Shown: piece by piece, positions 1-11,041 of the stretch | Layout: the number at the start of each line of letters is the position of its first letter | How positions within the stretch are numbered: the stretch's first letter is position 1 | Assembly: GCA_036417435.1 (NCBI GenBank) | Contig: CM070914.1 | Span: forward strand, 868,001 to 932,000 | DNA from: Inia geoffrensis | Lineage: Eukaryota > Chordata > Mammalia > Artiodactyla > Iniidae | Direction of reading: 5' to 3' | DNA length: 64,000 nt | The notes under the pieces: model-generated | What the model saw: the letters and a program-made list of their open reading frames with translations, nothing else | Databases searched by the model: none | What the model was told of the DNA's origin: nothing | Position numbers and translations under genes: made by a program

Positions 1-9
1 CATGGGCCT

Positions 10-498
10 CCTAAGTGTCTGTAAAATCATAATGTCATTTAAGATATGCGGAGCAGAGGTCACATGCTCATAGAAAGTTCTGGACACCTCCGTTTCAACA
101 TGCAAATCAAGGCCTAACCTCCAGGCATGTGTTCATGCTGGGTGCGCATTCAGTAACGCAGCATGGTAAGATGCTGACTTTCTCCTGGAACACAGTGACT
201 TCAGGTACGAGGTCTTCTAAGTATTCAAGGCAGAGTGTTATCTCAAGGCAGCTCACCCCAAGACCATGACAAAGACTTCCTGGGGACTTCGGACTTACCA
301 GAAATGTCGTCCTGACGCTGCTCGAGGTCTCTGGAAATGTAGTTCTCATCCCAGAATATGCAGTGTGCAGCCCGTTACTCGGAACGTACAGAGGCCCTCC
401 GATGTACAGACCAGTGGGCCTCCATGTGGCTCAGCCTCCCCACAGGGCTCTGGAGGTACACAGTGAAAACTGAGGGAAAATGATGCACAACCGATGGG
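10..498 (+). repeat. Subunit A of the unit (example in unit 1)
   Basis: First of three related subunits inside each unit. It runs from the CCTAGG-like motif through GGCCTAACCT (111), GCTGACTTTCTCCTGG (172), the AGGGCCATGACAAAG-like block and the CACTCGGCACGTACAG-like block (about 372). Each landmark has a counterpart about 489 bp later in subunit B and about 890 bp later in subunit C. Across units, A has two haplotypes: alpha with CTCGAG and CACTGAGGG, beta with CTCCAG and CTTGGAGG. Confidence 0.75.
100..107 (+). promoter_or_regulatory. Octamer ATGCAAAT in subunit A (example)
   Basis: ATGCAAAT is the classical binding site of POU-family (Oct) factors. It recurs at the same unit position in most units up to unit 24 and more rarely after that; the last is in unit 37. 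Other units read ACGCAAAT, AAGCAAAT or ATACAAAT. Any binding is unproven, and an 8-bp match is weak evidence by itself. Confidence 0.25.
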
Positions 499-530
499 CC
501 TAGGAGTCCTCCAAAGTGTAGTTCGTTTAA

Positions 531-536
531 AATAAA
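531..536 (+). promoter_or_regulatory. AATAAA polyadenylation-like hexamer (example)
   Basis: The hexamer lies in TTTAAAATAAATCCC at the start of subunit B and is kept in most units. It would only matter if the array is transcribed along this strand. The homologous place in A reads GTAAAATCATAC, so the hexamer is specific to B. Confidence 0.2.
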
Positions 537-736
537 TCCCAACAGCGAGGAAGAACTCATGGAGACAGTTGCATGCCTCCCTTTTTGCACGGCTACTCAG
601 GGCCTAACCTGGAGACGTGTTCTCTCATTGTTTCATTTTAGTTCTAGAGACTGTCATGCTCACCACCACCGAGACCATGGAGGCACCTTGTTTGGACAGA
701 TCCAATTCATATTTTTGCCCGAAGCATTCTTACAGG

Positions 737-754
737 GTTGAGAGGCCTGTCAAC
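737..754. other. 18-bp near-palindrome in subunit B (example)
   Basis: GTTGAGAGGCCTGTCAAC reads the same on both strands except for one symmetric base pair. By hand count 27 of the 46 full units keep it exactly, in both type I and type II B subunits; most others differ by one base. Such a dyad could bind a dimeric protein, which is inference only. Confidence 0.5.
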
Positions 755-905
755 AGCAGAGAATGTCAGGTAGTTTCTGGGCAGCATGAATGGAGCCTTC
801 GAATTGAGAAAACAAGTCTAGTTCCTGCAGGCCCCCATGTCCACGGGCATACTCATCATACGTCCCTCGGGTTTCTAACAAGTCAAAAGAGAGACAAGGT
901 TACCC

Positions 906-1388
906 AGTGTTTCCTTCCCTGAGTCAACTTCTCGAAGTAGGGTGTTGTGCATCATGTGAACTGCCTCAACAAAGCAACACACTTGGTACGTCGGGCGCCA
1001 TCTAACTCTTCAAAAGTCAGTAGTGCCACGGGATGGGCAGGCCTGAAATTGCAGTCAGAACGCACGCTAACTCTCTCCTGGTGGCAGGGTGAGTTCAGGC
1101 AGGAGGTCGTACATGGAATGTGAAGTCCAGTGTTTCTCTGCTTGCAGCTCAGACTAGGGTAATGGGTAAAATTTCGACGGCCGGAGGGACTGCCAGAACG
1201 GTGTTCCTGAACCTCTGTGATTGCTGGGGTTCTTAAGCTGCTCCAAAACAAAGTGCAGTGCGTTTCCCTACACTCAGCATACACAGAGTGGCTCCAAAGG
1301 GCTACGGGATTGGATGTTGCTCAGCAGACACAGGTGGGCCTGGGATTACTTAGTGTACCTGGCAGTAACAGGATGCCCACATGAGCCT
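906..1388 (+). repeat. Subunit C of the unit (example in unit 1)
   Basis: Third related subunit. CTAAC at 1002, GCTAACTCTCTCCTGG at 1066, AGGGTAATGGGTAAAA (about 1158) and the CACTCAGCATACACAG block (about 1270) match the A landmarks in order and spacing. Its end, GGATGCCCACATGAG, matches the end of A just before the next CCTAGG. The left border is approximate. Confidence 0.65.
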
Positions 1389-2760
1389 CCTAGGTGTCCG
1401 TAAAATCATACTGCCATTAAAGTTATGCAGAGCAGAGGCCACATGCTAAAGGAAAGTTCTGGACACCTCTGTTTCAACATGCAAATCAAGGCCTAACCTC
1501 AATGCCTGTGTTCATGCTGGGTGCCCATTTAGTGATGCAGCCTGGTAAGATGCTGACTTTCTCCTGGAGCACAGTGACTTCAGGTGCGAGGTCTTCTAAG
1601 CATTCCAGGCAGAGTGTTTTCTCATAGCAGCTCACCCCAGGGCCATGATAAACTTTTCCTGGGGACTTCGGACTCAACAGTAATGTGGTCCTCACGCTGC
1701 TCGAGGACTCTGGAATTGTAGCTCTCCTCCCGGGACATGCGGTGTGTAGCCCGTCACTCGGCACGTACAGAAGCCCTGAAATGTACAGACCAGTGGGCCT
1801 GCATGTGGTTCAGCCTTCCCACAGGGCTCTGTGTGTACTCAGTGAACTTGGAGGAAAAATGATGCACAACCGTGGGGCCTAGCAGTCCTCAAAAAGGTAC
1901 TTCCTTTAAAATAATTCCCAACAGCGACGAAGAACTCATGGAGGCAGCTGCTTGCTTCTATTTCTGCACGGCTACTCAGGGCCTAACGTGGAGACGTGTT
2001 CTCTCATTGGGTTTCCCTTTAGCTCTAGAGCTTGTCACGCTGACCACCACCGTGGCCATGGAAGCACCTTGTTTGTACAGAGCCAACTCATATTTTTCCC
2101 TGAAGCATTCTTACAGGGTTGAGAGGACTGTCAACAGCAGAGAATGTCAGGTAGCTTCTAGGCAGCCTGAATGGAGCCTTCAAAATGGGAAAGTCAGGCT
2201 TCTTCCAGCAGGCCCCAGTTTCCACGGGCACCCTCATCTTACATCCGTGGGGTCTCTAACAAGTCAAAAGGGAGACCAGGTTACCCAGTGTTTGCTTACC
2301 TGAATCAACTTGTCGAAGTAGCGTGTTGTGCATCATGCGAACTGCCTGAACAAAACAACGCACTTGGTACGTCTGGGGCCGTCTAACTCTTCAAAAGTCT
2401 GCAGTGCCATGGGAAAAGCAGGCTTTCAATTGCAGTCAGAACGTATGCTGACTCTCTCCTGGTGGCAAGATGAGTTCAGGCCTGAAGTCGTAGATGGATT
2501 GCGAAGCCCACGGTTTTTCTGAGTGCAGCTCAGACTAGGGTAATGCGTAAAATTTCGACGGCCGGAGGGACGTGCCAGAATGGTGTTCCTGAACCTCTGT
2601 GAGTGCTGGGGTACTTAAGCTGCTCCAAAACAGAGTGCAGTGCGTTTCCCTAAACTTGGCATACACAAAGTGGCTCCAAGGGCTATGGGACTGGATGTTG
2701 CTCAGCAGACACAGGTGGGCCTGGGAGTACTTAGTGTACCTGGCAAGAACAGAATGCCCA
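1380..2760 (+). repeat. Satellite unit 2 (B type II)
   Basis: 1,381 bp. First type II B subunit (GTTTCCCTTTAG, AAAATGGGAAAG). A is mixed: it keeps CTCGAG but has the beta tail CTTGGAGG, suggesting an old exchange inside A. The near-palindrome in B is altered (GAGGACTG). Confidence 0.95.
2021..2032. other. 12-bp palindrome AGCTCTAGAGCT (example)
   Basis: A perfect palindrome in subunit B of most type II and several type Ib units. Type Ia units read AGTTCTAGAGAC at this place, so the symmetry is a type marker. Confidence 0.5.
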
Positions 2761-3216
2761 CATGAACCTCCTAGGTGTCCGTAAAATCATACTGCTATTA
2801 AAGAAATGCAGAGGAGATGTCACATGCTCATGGAAAGTGCTGGACACATCCGTTTCTAAACACAACTCAAGGGCTAACCTCCAGGCACGTGTTCATGCTG
2901 GGTGCACCATCAGTGACGCAGCATGGTAAGATGCTGACTTTGCCCTGGAGCACAGTGACTTCATGTAAGAGGTCTTCTAAGTATTCAAGGCAGAGTGTTT
3001 TTCATGGCAGCTCACCCCAGGGCCATGACAAAGACTTCCTGGGGACTTCGGACTCACCAGAAATGTGGTCATGACGCTGCTCGCGGACTCTGGCAATGTA
3101 GCTCCCCTCCCGGGACATGCGGTGTGCAGCCCGTCACTCGGCACGTACAGAGACTTCCGATGTCCAGACCAGTGGGCCTCCATGTGGCTCAGCCTTCCCA
3201 CTGGGCTCTGGAGGTA

Positions 3217-3232
3217 CTCAGTGAACACTGAG
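3217..3232. other. Dyad CTCAGTG-AA-CACTGAG, alpha A marker (example)
   Basis: Two 7-bp inverted arms around AA near the end of alpha A subunits. Beta A subunits read CTCAGTGAACTTGGAG and lose the right arm. The dyad is absent from unit 32 onward. Confidence 0.5.
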
Positions 3233-3837
3233 GGGAAATGATGCACAACCAAGGGGCCTAAGAGTCGTCAAAATAGTACTTCCTTTAAAATAAATCCCAA
3301 CAGCGACGAAGAACTCATGGAGACAGCTGCATGCCTCCCTTTCTGCACGGCTACTCAAGGCCTAACATGGAGACGCGTTCTCTGGTTGAGTTTCCCTTTA
3401 GCTCTAGAGCTTGTCACGCTCACCACCACGGCGGCCATGGAAGCACCTGCTTTGGACAGAGCCAATTCATATTCTTCCCAGAAGCATTCTTACAGGGTTG
3501 AGAGGCCTGTCAACAGCAGAGAATGTCGTGTAGCTTCTAGGCAGCATGAATGGAGCCTTCAAATTGAGAAAGCAAGTGTAGTTCCAGCAGGCCCCCATTT
3601 CCACGGGCACACTCGTCATACGTCCCTCGGGTTTCTAACAAGTCATAAGTGAGACAAAGTTACCCAGTGTTTCCTTCCATGAATTATCTTCTAGAGGTTG
3701 GTTGTTGTGCATCATGCGAACTGCCTGAACAAAGAAACGCACTTGGTACGTGTGGTGCCATCTAACTCTTCAAAAGTCTGCAGTGCCACGGGAAGAGCAG
3801 GCCTTCAATTGCAGTCAGAACGCACGCTGACTCTCTC

Positions 3838-3847
3838 CTGGCGCCAG
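3838..3847. other. Palindrome CTGGCGCCAG in subunit C (example)
   Basis: Ten-base perfect palindrome directly before the GGTGAGTTCAGG block. It is common in the right part of the array; many left units read CTGGCGGCAGG instead. Confidence 0.4.
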
Positions 3848-4140
3848 GGTGAGTTCAGGCAGGAGGTCGTACATGGAATGCGAAGCCCAGGGTTTCTCTC
3901 AGTGCGGCTCAGACTAGGGTAAAGGGTAAAATTTCGACGGCCTGCCGGACGTGCCAGAACGATGTTCCTGAACCTCTGTGAGTGCTGGGGTACTTAAGCT
4001 GCTCCAAAACAGAGTGCAGTGCGTTTCCCTACACTCAGCATACACAGAGTGGCTCCAAAGGGCTGCGGGACTGGATGTTGCTCAACAGACACAGGTAGGC
4101 CTGGGAGTACTTAGCGTACCTGGCAGTAACAGGATGCCCA

Positions 4141-5520
4141 CATGAGCCTCCTAGGTGTCTGTAAAATCATACTGCCATTTAAGATATGCGGAGCAGAGGC
4201 CACATGCTCATGGAAAGTTCTGGACACCTCCGTTTAAACATGCAAATCAAGGCCTAACCTCGAGGCATGTGTTCATCCTTGCTTCCCCTTTAGTGACGCA
4301 GCATGGTAAGATGCTGACTTTCTCCTGGAGCACAGTGACTTCAGATACGAGGTCTTCTAAGTGTTCAAGGCAGAATGTTCTCTCATGGCAGCTCACCCTC
4401 AGAGCCATGACAAAGTCTTCTTGGGGAATTCGGACTCACCAGAAATGTGGTCCTGACTCTGCTCGAGGACTCTGAAAATGTAGCTCAGCTCCCGGGACAT
4501 GCGGTGTGCAGCCCGTCACTCGGCACGTACAGAGGTCCTCCGTTGTACAGACCAGTGGGCCTCCATGTGGCTCAGCCTCCCCACAGGGCTCTGGAGGTTC
4601 TCAGTGAACACTGAGGGAAAATGATGCACATCCGATGGGCCTAGGAGTCCTCCAAAGACTACTTCCTTTAAAATAAATCCCAACAGCGACCAAGAACTCA
4701 TGGAGACAGTTTCATGCCTCCCTTTTTGCACGGCAACTCAGGGCCTAACCTGGAGACGTGTTCTTTCATTGTTTCACTTTAGTTCTAGAGACTGTCATGC
4801 TCACCACTACCGAGTCCATGGAAGCCACTTGTTTGGACAGAGTCAATTCATATTTTTCCCCGAAGCATTCTTACAGGGTTGAGAGGCCTGTCAATAGCAG
4901 AGAAGGTCAGGTAGTTTCTAGGCAGCATGAATGGAGCCTTCCAATTGGGAAAACAATTCTAGTTCCAGCAGGCCCCGATTTTCACGGGCACACTCATCAT
5001 ACGTCCCTAGGATTTCTAACAAGTCCAAAGGGAAACAAGGTTACCCAGTGATTCCTTCCCTGAAAAAACTTCTCGAAGTAGGGTTTTGTGCATCATGCGA
5101 ACTGCCTCAACCAAGCAATGCACTTGGTATGTGTGGGGCCGTCTAACTCTTCAAAAGTCTGCAGTGCCACAGGAAGAGCAGGCCTTCAATTGCAGTAAGG
5201 ATGCACGCTCAGTATCTCCTGGCGGCAGCGTGAGTTCAGGCAAGAGTTCGTACATGGAATGCGAAACCCAGGGTTTCTCTGAGTGCAGCTCAGACTAGGG
5301 TAATGGGTAAAATTTCGACGGCCGGAGGGACTGCCAGTACGGTGTTCCTGAACCTCTGTGAGTGCTGTGGTTCTTAAACTGCTCCAAAACAGAGTGCAGT
5401 GTGTTTCCCTACACTCAGCATACACAGAGTGGCTCCAAAGGGCTACGGGACTGGATGTTGCTCAGCAGACACAGGTGGGCTTGGGAGTACTTAGTGTACC
5501 TGGCAGTAACAGGATGCCCA
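4141..5520 (+). repeat. Satellite unit 4 (B type I)
   Basis: 1,380 bp. Alpha A subunit with CTCAGTGAACACTGAG. The A segment after GTTCATC is unusual (CTTGCTTCCCCTTTAG), unlike the neighbouring GGTGCGC forms. C has GCAGCGTGAGTTCAGG, a variant shared with units 10 and 9. Confidence 0.95.
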
Positions 5521-6900
5521 CATGAGCCTCCTAGGTGCCTGTAAAATCATAATGCCATTTAAGATATGCGGAGCAGAAGTCACATGCTCATGGAAAGTGC
5601 TGGACACCTCCGTTTCCACATGCAAATCAAGGCTTAACCTCCAGGCATGTATTCATGCTGGGTGCCCTTTTAGTGACGCAGCATCGAAAGATGCTGACTT
5701 TCTCCTGGAGCAGAGTGACTTCACATACGAGGTCTTCTAATTATTCAAGGCAGAGTGTTTTCTCATGGCAGCTCACCCTCAGGGCCATGACAAAGACTTC
5801 CTGGAGACTTCGGACTCACCAGAAATATGGTCCTGACGGTGCTCCAGGACTCTGGAAATGTAGCTCTCCTCCCGGGACATGCGGTGTGCAGCCCGTCACT
5901 CGGCACGTACAGAGGCCCACCGATGTACAGACCACTGGGCCTCCATGTGGTTCAGCCATCCCACAGGGCTCTGGAGGTACTCAGTGAACTTGGAGGAAAA
6001 ATAATGCACAAACGAGGGCCCTAGGAGTCCTCAAAAGGGTACTTCCTTTTAAATAAATCCCAACAGCGATGAAGAACTCATGGAGACAGTTGCATGCCTC
6101 ACTTTTTGCATTGCTACTCAGGACCTAACCTGGGGACCTGCTGTCTCATTGTTTCATTTTAGTTCTAGAGACTGTCATGCTCACCACCACCGAGGCCATG
6201 GAAGCACCTTGTTTGGACAGAGCCAATTCATATTTTTCCCCGAAGCATTCTTACAGGGTTGAAAGGCCTGTCAACAGCAGAGAATGTCGGGTAGCTTCTA
6301 GGCAGCCTTAATGGAGCCTTCAAATTGAGATAGCAAGTCTAGTTCCAGCAGGCCCCCATTTCCACGGGCACACTCATCATACGTCCCTCGGGTTTCTAAC
6401 AAGTCCAAAGGGAGACAAGGTTACCCAGTGTTTCCTTCTCTGAATCAACTTCTCGAAGTAGGGTGTTGTGCATCATGTGAACTGCCTCAACCAAGCAACG
6501 CACTTGGTACGTCTGGGGCCGTATAACTCTTCAAAAGTCTGTAGTGTCACGGGAAGAGCAGGCCTTCAATTGCAGTCAGAACGCACGCTGACTCTCTCCT
6601 GGCGGCAGGGTGAGTTCAGGCAGGATGTCGTACATGGAATGCTAAACCCAGGGTTTCTGTGACTGCAGCTCAGACTAGGGTAATGGGTAAAATTTCGACG
6701 GCCGGCGGGACGGCCAAAACGGTTTTCCTGAACCTCTGTGAGTGCTGGGGTTCTTAAGCTGCTCCAAAACAGAGTGCAGTGCGTTTCCCTACACCCGACA
6801 TACACAGAGTGGCTCCAAAGGGCTACGGGACTGGATGTTGCTCAACAGACACAGGAGGGCCTGGGCGTACTTCGTGTACGTAGCATTAACAGGATGCCCA
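5521..6900 (+). repeat. Satellite unit 5 (B type I)
   Basis: 1,380 bp. First beta A subunit (GACGGTGCTCCAGG with CTTGGAGG). B begins with an odd GGGGACCTGCTGTCTC where others read GGAGACGTGTTCTCTC. Its C subunit closely matches unit 8, three units downstream. Confidence 0.95.
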
Positions 6901-8282
6901 CCTGAGCCACCTAGGTGTCTGTAAAATCATACTGCCATTAAAGTTATGCATAGCAGCGGCCACATGCTCATGGAAAGTGCTGGACAACTCCGTTTCAACA
7001 TGCAAATCAAGGCCTAACCTCCAGGCATGCGTTCATGCTGGGTGCGCCTTCAGTTATGCAGCATGGTAAGATGAAGACTTTCTCCTGTAGCACACTGACT
7101 TCCAGTAGGAGGTCTTCTAAGTATTCAAGGCAGAGTGTTTTCTCATGGAAGCTTACCCCAGGGCCATGACAAAGACTTCCTGGGTTCTTCGGACTTACCA
7201 GAAATGTGTTCCAGACGCTGCTCGAGGACTCTGGAAATGTAGCACTCCTCCCGAGACATGCCGTTTGCAGCCCGCCACTCGGCACGTACAGAGGCCCTCC
7301 GATGTACTGAACAGTGGGCCTCCATGTGGCTCAGCCTTCACACAGGGCTCTGGAGGTACTCAGTGAACACTGAGGGAAAATGATGCACAACCGAATGCCC
7401 TAGGAATCCTCAAAAGAGTACTTCCTTTAACATAAATCCCAAGAGAGACGAAGAACTTATGGAGACAGCTGCATGCCTCCCTTTCTGCACGGCTACTCAG
7501 GGCCTAACGTGGAGACGTGTTCTCTCATTGAGTTTCCCTTTAGCTGTAGAGCTTGTCATGCTCACCAACACCGCGGCCATGGAAACACCTGCTTTGGACA
7601 GAGCCAAATTATATTTTTCCCCGAAACATTTTTACAGGGTTGAGAGGCCTGTCAACAGCAGAGCATGTCAGGTAGCTTCTAGGCAGCCTGAATGGAGCCT
7701 TCAAAATGGGAAAGCCAGGCTACTTCCAGCAGGCCCCCGTTTCCATGGAGACACTCATCGTACATCCGTGGGGTGTCTACGAAGTCAAAAGTGACACATG
7801 GTTACCCAGTGTTTCCTTCCCTGAATCAACTTCTCAAAGTAGAGTTTTGTGCATTATGTGAACTTCCTCAACCAAGCAACGCACTTGGTAGGTGTGGGGC
7901 CGTGTAACTCTTCAAAACTCTGCAGTTCCACGGGAAGAGCAGGCCTTCAATTGCAGTCAGAACGCAAGCTAACTCTATCCTGACGGCAGTGTGAGTTCAG
8001 GCAGGAGGTCGTACATGGAATGCGAAGCCCAGTGTTTCTCTGTGTGCAGCTCAGACTAGGGTAATGTGTAAAATTTCGACGACCTGAGGGACGTGTCAGA
8101 ACGGTGTTCCTGAACCTCTGTGAGTGCCTGGGTACTTAAGCTGCTCCAAAACAGAGTGCAGTGCGTTTCCCTACACTCGGAGTACACAGATTGGCTCCAA
8201 AGGCCTATGGGGATGGATGTTGCTCAGCAGACACAGGTGGGGCGGGGAAGACTTAGTGTACCTGACAGTAACAGGATGCCCA
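6901..8282 (+). repeat. Satellite unit 6 (B type II)
   Basis: 1,382 bp. Begins with the variant CCTGAGCCACC. A has GCGCCTTCAGTTATGCAG, shared almost only with unit 9, which lies 4,141 bp downstream. Confidence 0.95.
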
Positions 8283-9662
8283 CATGAGCCTCCTAGGTGT
8301 CTGTAAAATCATACTGCCGTGAAAGATATGCAGAGCAGAGGTCACATGCTCGTGGAAAGTACTGGACACCTCCGTTTCTACATGCAAATCAAGGTCTAAA
8401 TTCCAGGGAGGTGTTTATGCTGGGTGCTCCTTCAGTGACGCAGCATTGTAAGACGCTGACTTTCTCCTGGGGCACAGTGACTTCAGGTACGAGGTCTTCT
8501 AAGAATTCAAGGCAGAATGTTTTCTCATGGCAGCTCACCCTCAGGGCCAGGACAAAGAATTCCTGGGGTCTTCGCAGTCACCAGAAATATGGTCCTGACT
8601 CTGCTCGAGGACTCTGGAAATGTAGCTCTCCTCCCGGGACATGCGGTGTGCAGCCCGTCAGTCGGCACGTACAGATGCCCTCTGATGTACAGACCAGTGG
8701 GCCTCCCTGTGGTTCAGCCTTCCCACAGTGCTCTGGAAGTACTCAGTGAACACTGAGGGGAAATGATGCACAACCAAGGGGCCTAGGAGTCCTCAAAAGA
8801 GTACTTCCTTTAAAATAAATCCCAACCAGGACGAAGATCTCATGGAGACAGCTGCATGCCTCCCTTTCTGCACGGCTACTCAGAGCCTAACGTGGAGACG
8901 TGTTCTCTCTTTGTTTCCCTTTATCTCTAGATCTTGTCATGCTCACCACGACTGAGGCCATGGAAGCACCTTGTTTGGACACAGCCAATTCATATTTTTC
9001 CCAGAAGCATTCTTACAGGGTTGAGAGGCCTGTCAACAACAGAGAATGTCAGGTAGCTTCTAGGCAGCATAAATGGAGCTTTCAAATTGGGAAAGCAAGC
9101 CTAGTTCCAGCAGGCCCCCATTTCCATGGGCACACTCATCATACGTCCCTCGGGTTTCTAACAAGTCCAAAGGGACACAAGGTTACCCAGTGTTTCCTTC
9201 CCTGAATCAACTTCTCGAAGTAGGGTGTTGTGCATCATGCGAACTGCCTCAACCAAGCAACGCACTTGGTACGTCTGGGGCCGTATAACTCTTCAAAAGT
9301 CTGTAGTGTCACGGGAAGAGCAGGCCTTCAATTGCAGTCAGAACGCATGCTGGCTCTCTCCTGGCGGCAGGGGGAGTTCAGGCAGGATGTCGTACATGGA
9401 ATGCTAAACCCAGGGTTTCTGTGACTGCAGCTCAGACTAGGGTAACGGGGAAAATTTAGACGGCCGGAGTGACTGCCAGTACGGTGGTCCTGAACCTCTG
9501 TGAGTGCTGGGGTTCTTAAGCTGCTCTAAAACAGAGTGCAGTGCGTTTCCCTACAGTCGGCATACACAGAGTGGCTCCAAAGGGCTACGGGACTGGATGT
9601 TGCTCAGCAAACACAGGTGGGCCTGGGAGTACTTAGTGTACCTGGCAGTAACAGGATGCCCT
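8283..9662 (+). repeat. Satellite unit 7 (B type I)
   Basis: 1,380 bp. Alpha A. B reads AAATTGGGAAAGCAAG, intermediate between the Ia (ATTGAGAAAACAAG) and Ib forms found further right. Its C start (GGGCCGTATAACTC) matches unit 5, two units upstream. Confidence 0.95.
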
Positions 9663-11041
9663 CATGAGCCTCCTAGGTGCCTGTAAAATCATACTGCCAT
9701 TTAAGATATGCGGAGAGAGGTCACATGCTCATGGAAAGTACTTGACACCTCCGTTTCAACATGCAAATCAAGGCCTAACCTCCAGGCATGTGTTCATGCT
9801 GGGTGCCCGTTTAGTGACGCAGCATGGAAAGATGCTGACTTTCTCCTGGAGCAGAGTGACTTCACATACGAGTTCTTCTAAGTATTCAAGGCAGTGTGTT
9901 TTCTCATGGCAGCTCACCCTCAGTACCATGACAAAGACTTCCTAGGGACTTCGGACTCACCAGAAATGTGGTCCTGACTCTACTCCAGAACTCTGGAAAT
10001 GTAGCTCTCCTCCCGGGACATGCGGTGTGCAGCCCATCACTCGGCACGTACAGAGGCCCTCCGAGGTACAGACCAGTGGGCCTCCATGTGGTTTAGCCTT
10101 CCCACAGGGCTCTGGAGGTACTCAGTGAACTTGAAGGAAAAATGATGCACAACCGAGGGCCCTAGGAGTCCTCAAAAGGGTACTTCCTATAAAATAAATC
10201 CAAACAGCGACCAAGAACTCATTGAGAGAGCTGGATGCCTCCCTTTTTGCACGGCTACCCAGGGCCTAAGATGGAGACGCGTTCTCTCATTGTTTCACTT
10301 TAGTTCTAGAGACTGTCATGCTCACCACCACCGAGGCCATGGAAGCACCTTGTTTGGAGAGAGCCAATTCATATTTTTCCCCGAAGCATTCTTACAGGGT
10401 TGAGAGGCCTGTCAATAGCAGAGAATGTCGGGTAGCTTCTAGGCAGCATGAATGGAACCTTCAAATTGAGAAAACACGTCTAGTTCCAGCAGGCACCGAT
10501 TACCACGGGCACACTCATCATACGTCCCTCGGGTTTCTAACAAGCCCAAAGGGAGACAAGGTTACCCAGTGTTTCCATCCCTGAATCAACTTCTCGAAGT
10601 AGGGTTTTGTGCATCATGCGCACTGCCTCAACCAAGCAACGCACTTGGTATGTGTGGGGCCGTCTAACTCTTCAAAAGTCTGCAGTGCCACGGGAAGAGA
10701 AGGCTTGAAACTGCAGTCAGAACGCACGCTGACTCTCTCCTGGCGGCAGGGTGAGTTCAGGCAGGAGGTGGTACATGGAATGCGAAGCCCAGGGTTTCTC
10801 TGAGTGCAGCTCAGACTAGGGTAATGGGTAAAATTTCGACGGCCGGCGGGACGGCCAAAACGGTTTTCCTGAACCTCTGTGAGTGCTGGGGTTCTTAAGC
10901 TGCTCCAAAACAGAGTGCAGTGCGTTTCCCTACACCCGACATACACAGAGTAGCTCCAAAGGGCTACGGGACTGGATGTTGCTCAACAGACACAGGAGGG
11001 CCTGGGCGTACTTCGTGTACGTAGCATTAACAGGATGCCCA
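9663..11041 (+). repeat. Satellite unit 8 (B type I)
   Basis: 1,379 bp. Beta-like A (CTCCAG with CTTGAAGG). One base is lost in CGGAGAGAGG near 9710. C ends with GTACTTCGTGTACGTAGC, as in unit 5. Confidence 0.95.

Larger units (their letters stand above)
499..905 (+). repeat. Subunit B of the unit (example in unit 1)
   Basis: Second related subunit. CCTAGGAGTCC at 499 matches the start of A, and GGCCTAACCT at 601 keeps the same spacing from it (102 bp, against 101 bp in A). Later landmarks stay about 486-490 bp from those in A. It is about 80 bp shorter than A, probably through a loss near the B/C border, whose exact position I cannot fix. B exists as two clear types (I and II) in the array. 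Confidence 0.7.
1..1379 (+). repeat. Satellite unit 1 (B type I)
   Basis: 1,379 bp. Alpha-like A subunit with a degenerate dyad (CAGTGAAAACTGAGG). It holds ATGCAAAT at 100. C has CTGGTGGCAGG in place of the commoner CTGGCGGCAGG. The upstream neighbour is outside the window. Confidence 0.95.
2761..4140 (+). repeat. Satellite unit 3 (B hybrid II/I)
   Basis: 1,380 bp. The octamer site is changed (ACACAACTCAAG). A carries the full alpha dyad at 3217-3232. B begins as type II and changes to type I near 3450-3466. C holds the palindrome CTGGCGCCAG at 3838. Confidence 0.95.

Noticed and set aside
617..922. A recurring 101-residue open frame in subunit B, present in many units and extended to about 120 residues in type II units
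   Set aside because: It overlaps other open frames in the same and opposite strands, has no recognisable domain, and is broken or shifted by small indels in several units (for example 9, 20 and 35). Persistence is explained by unit similarity.
6694..6711. CENP-B box candidate at TTTCGACGGCCGGCGGGA and its counterparts in other units
   Set aside because: The spacing between TTCG and CGGG is one base too long and the required internal A is missing. Most units read GAGGGA in place of CGGGA. I found no 17-bp match on either strand.
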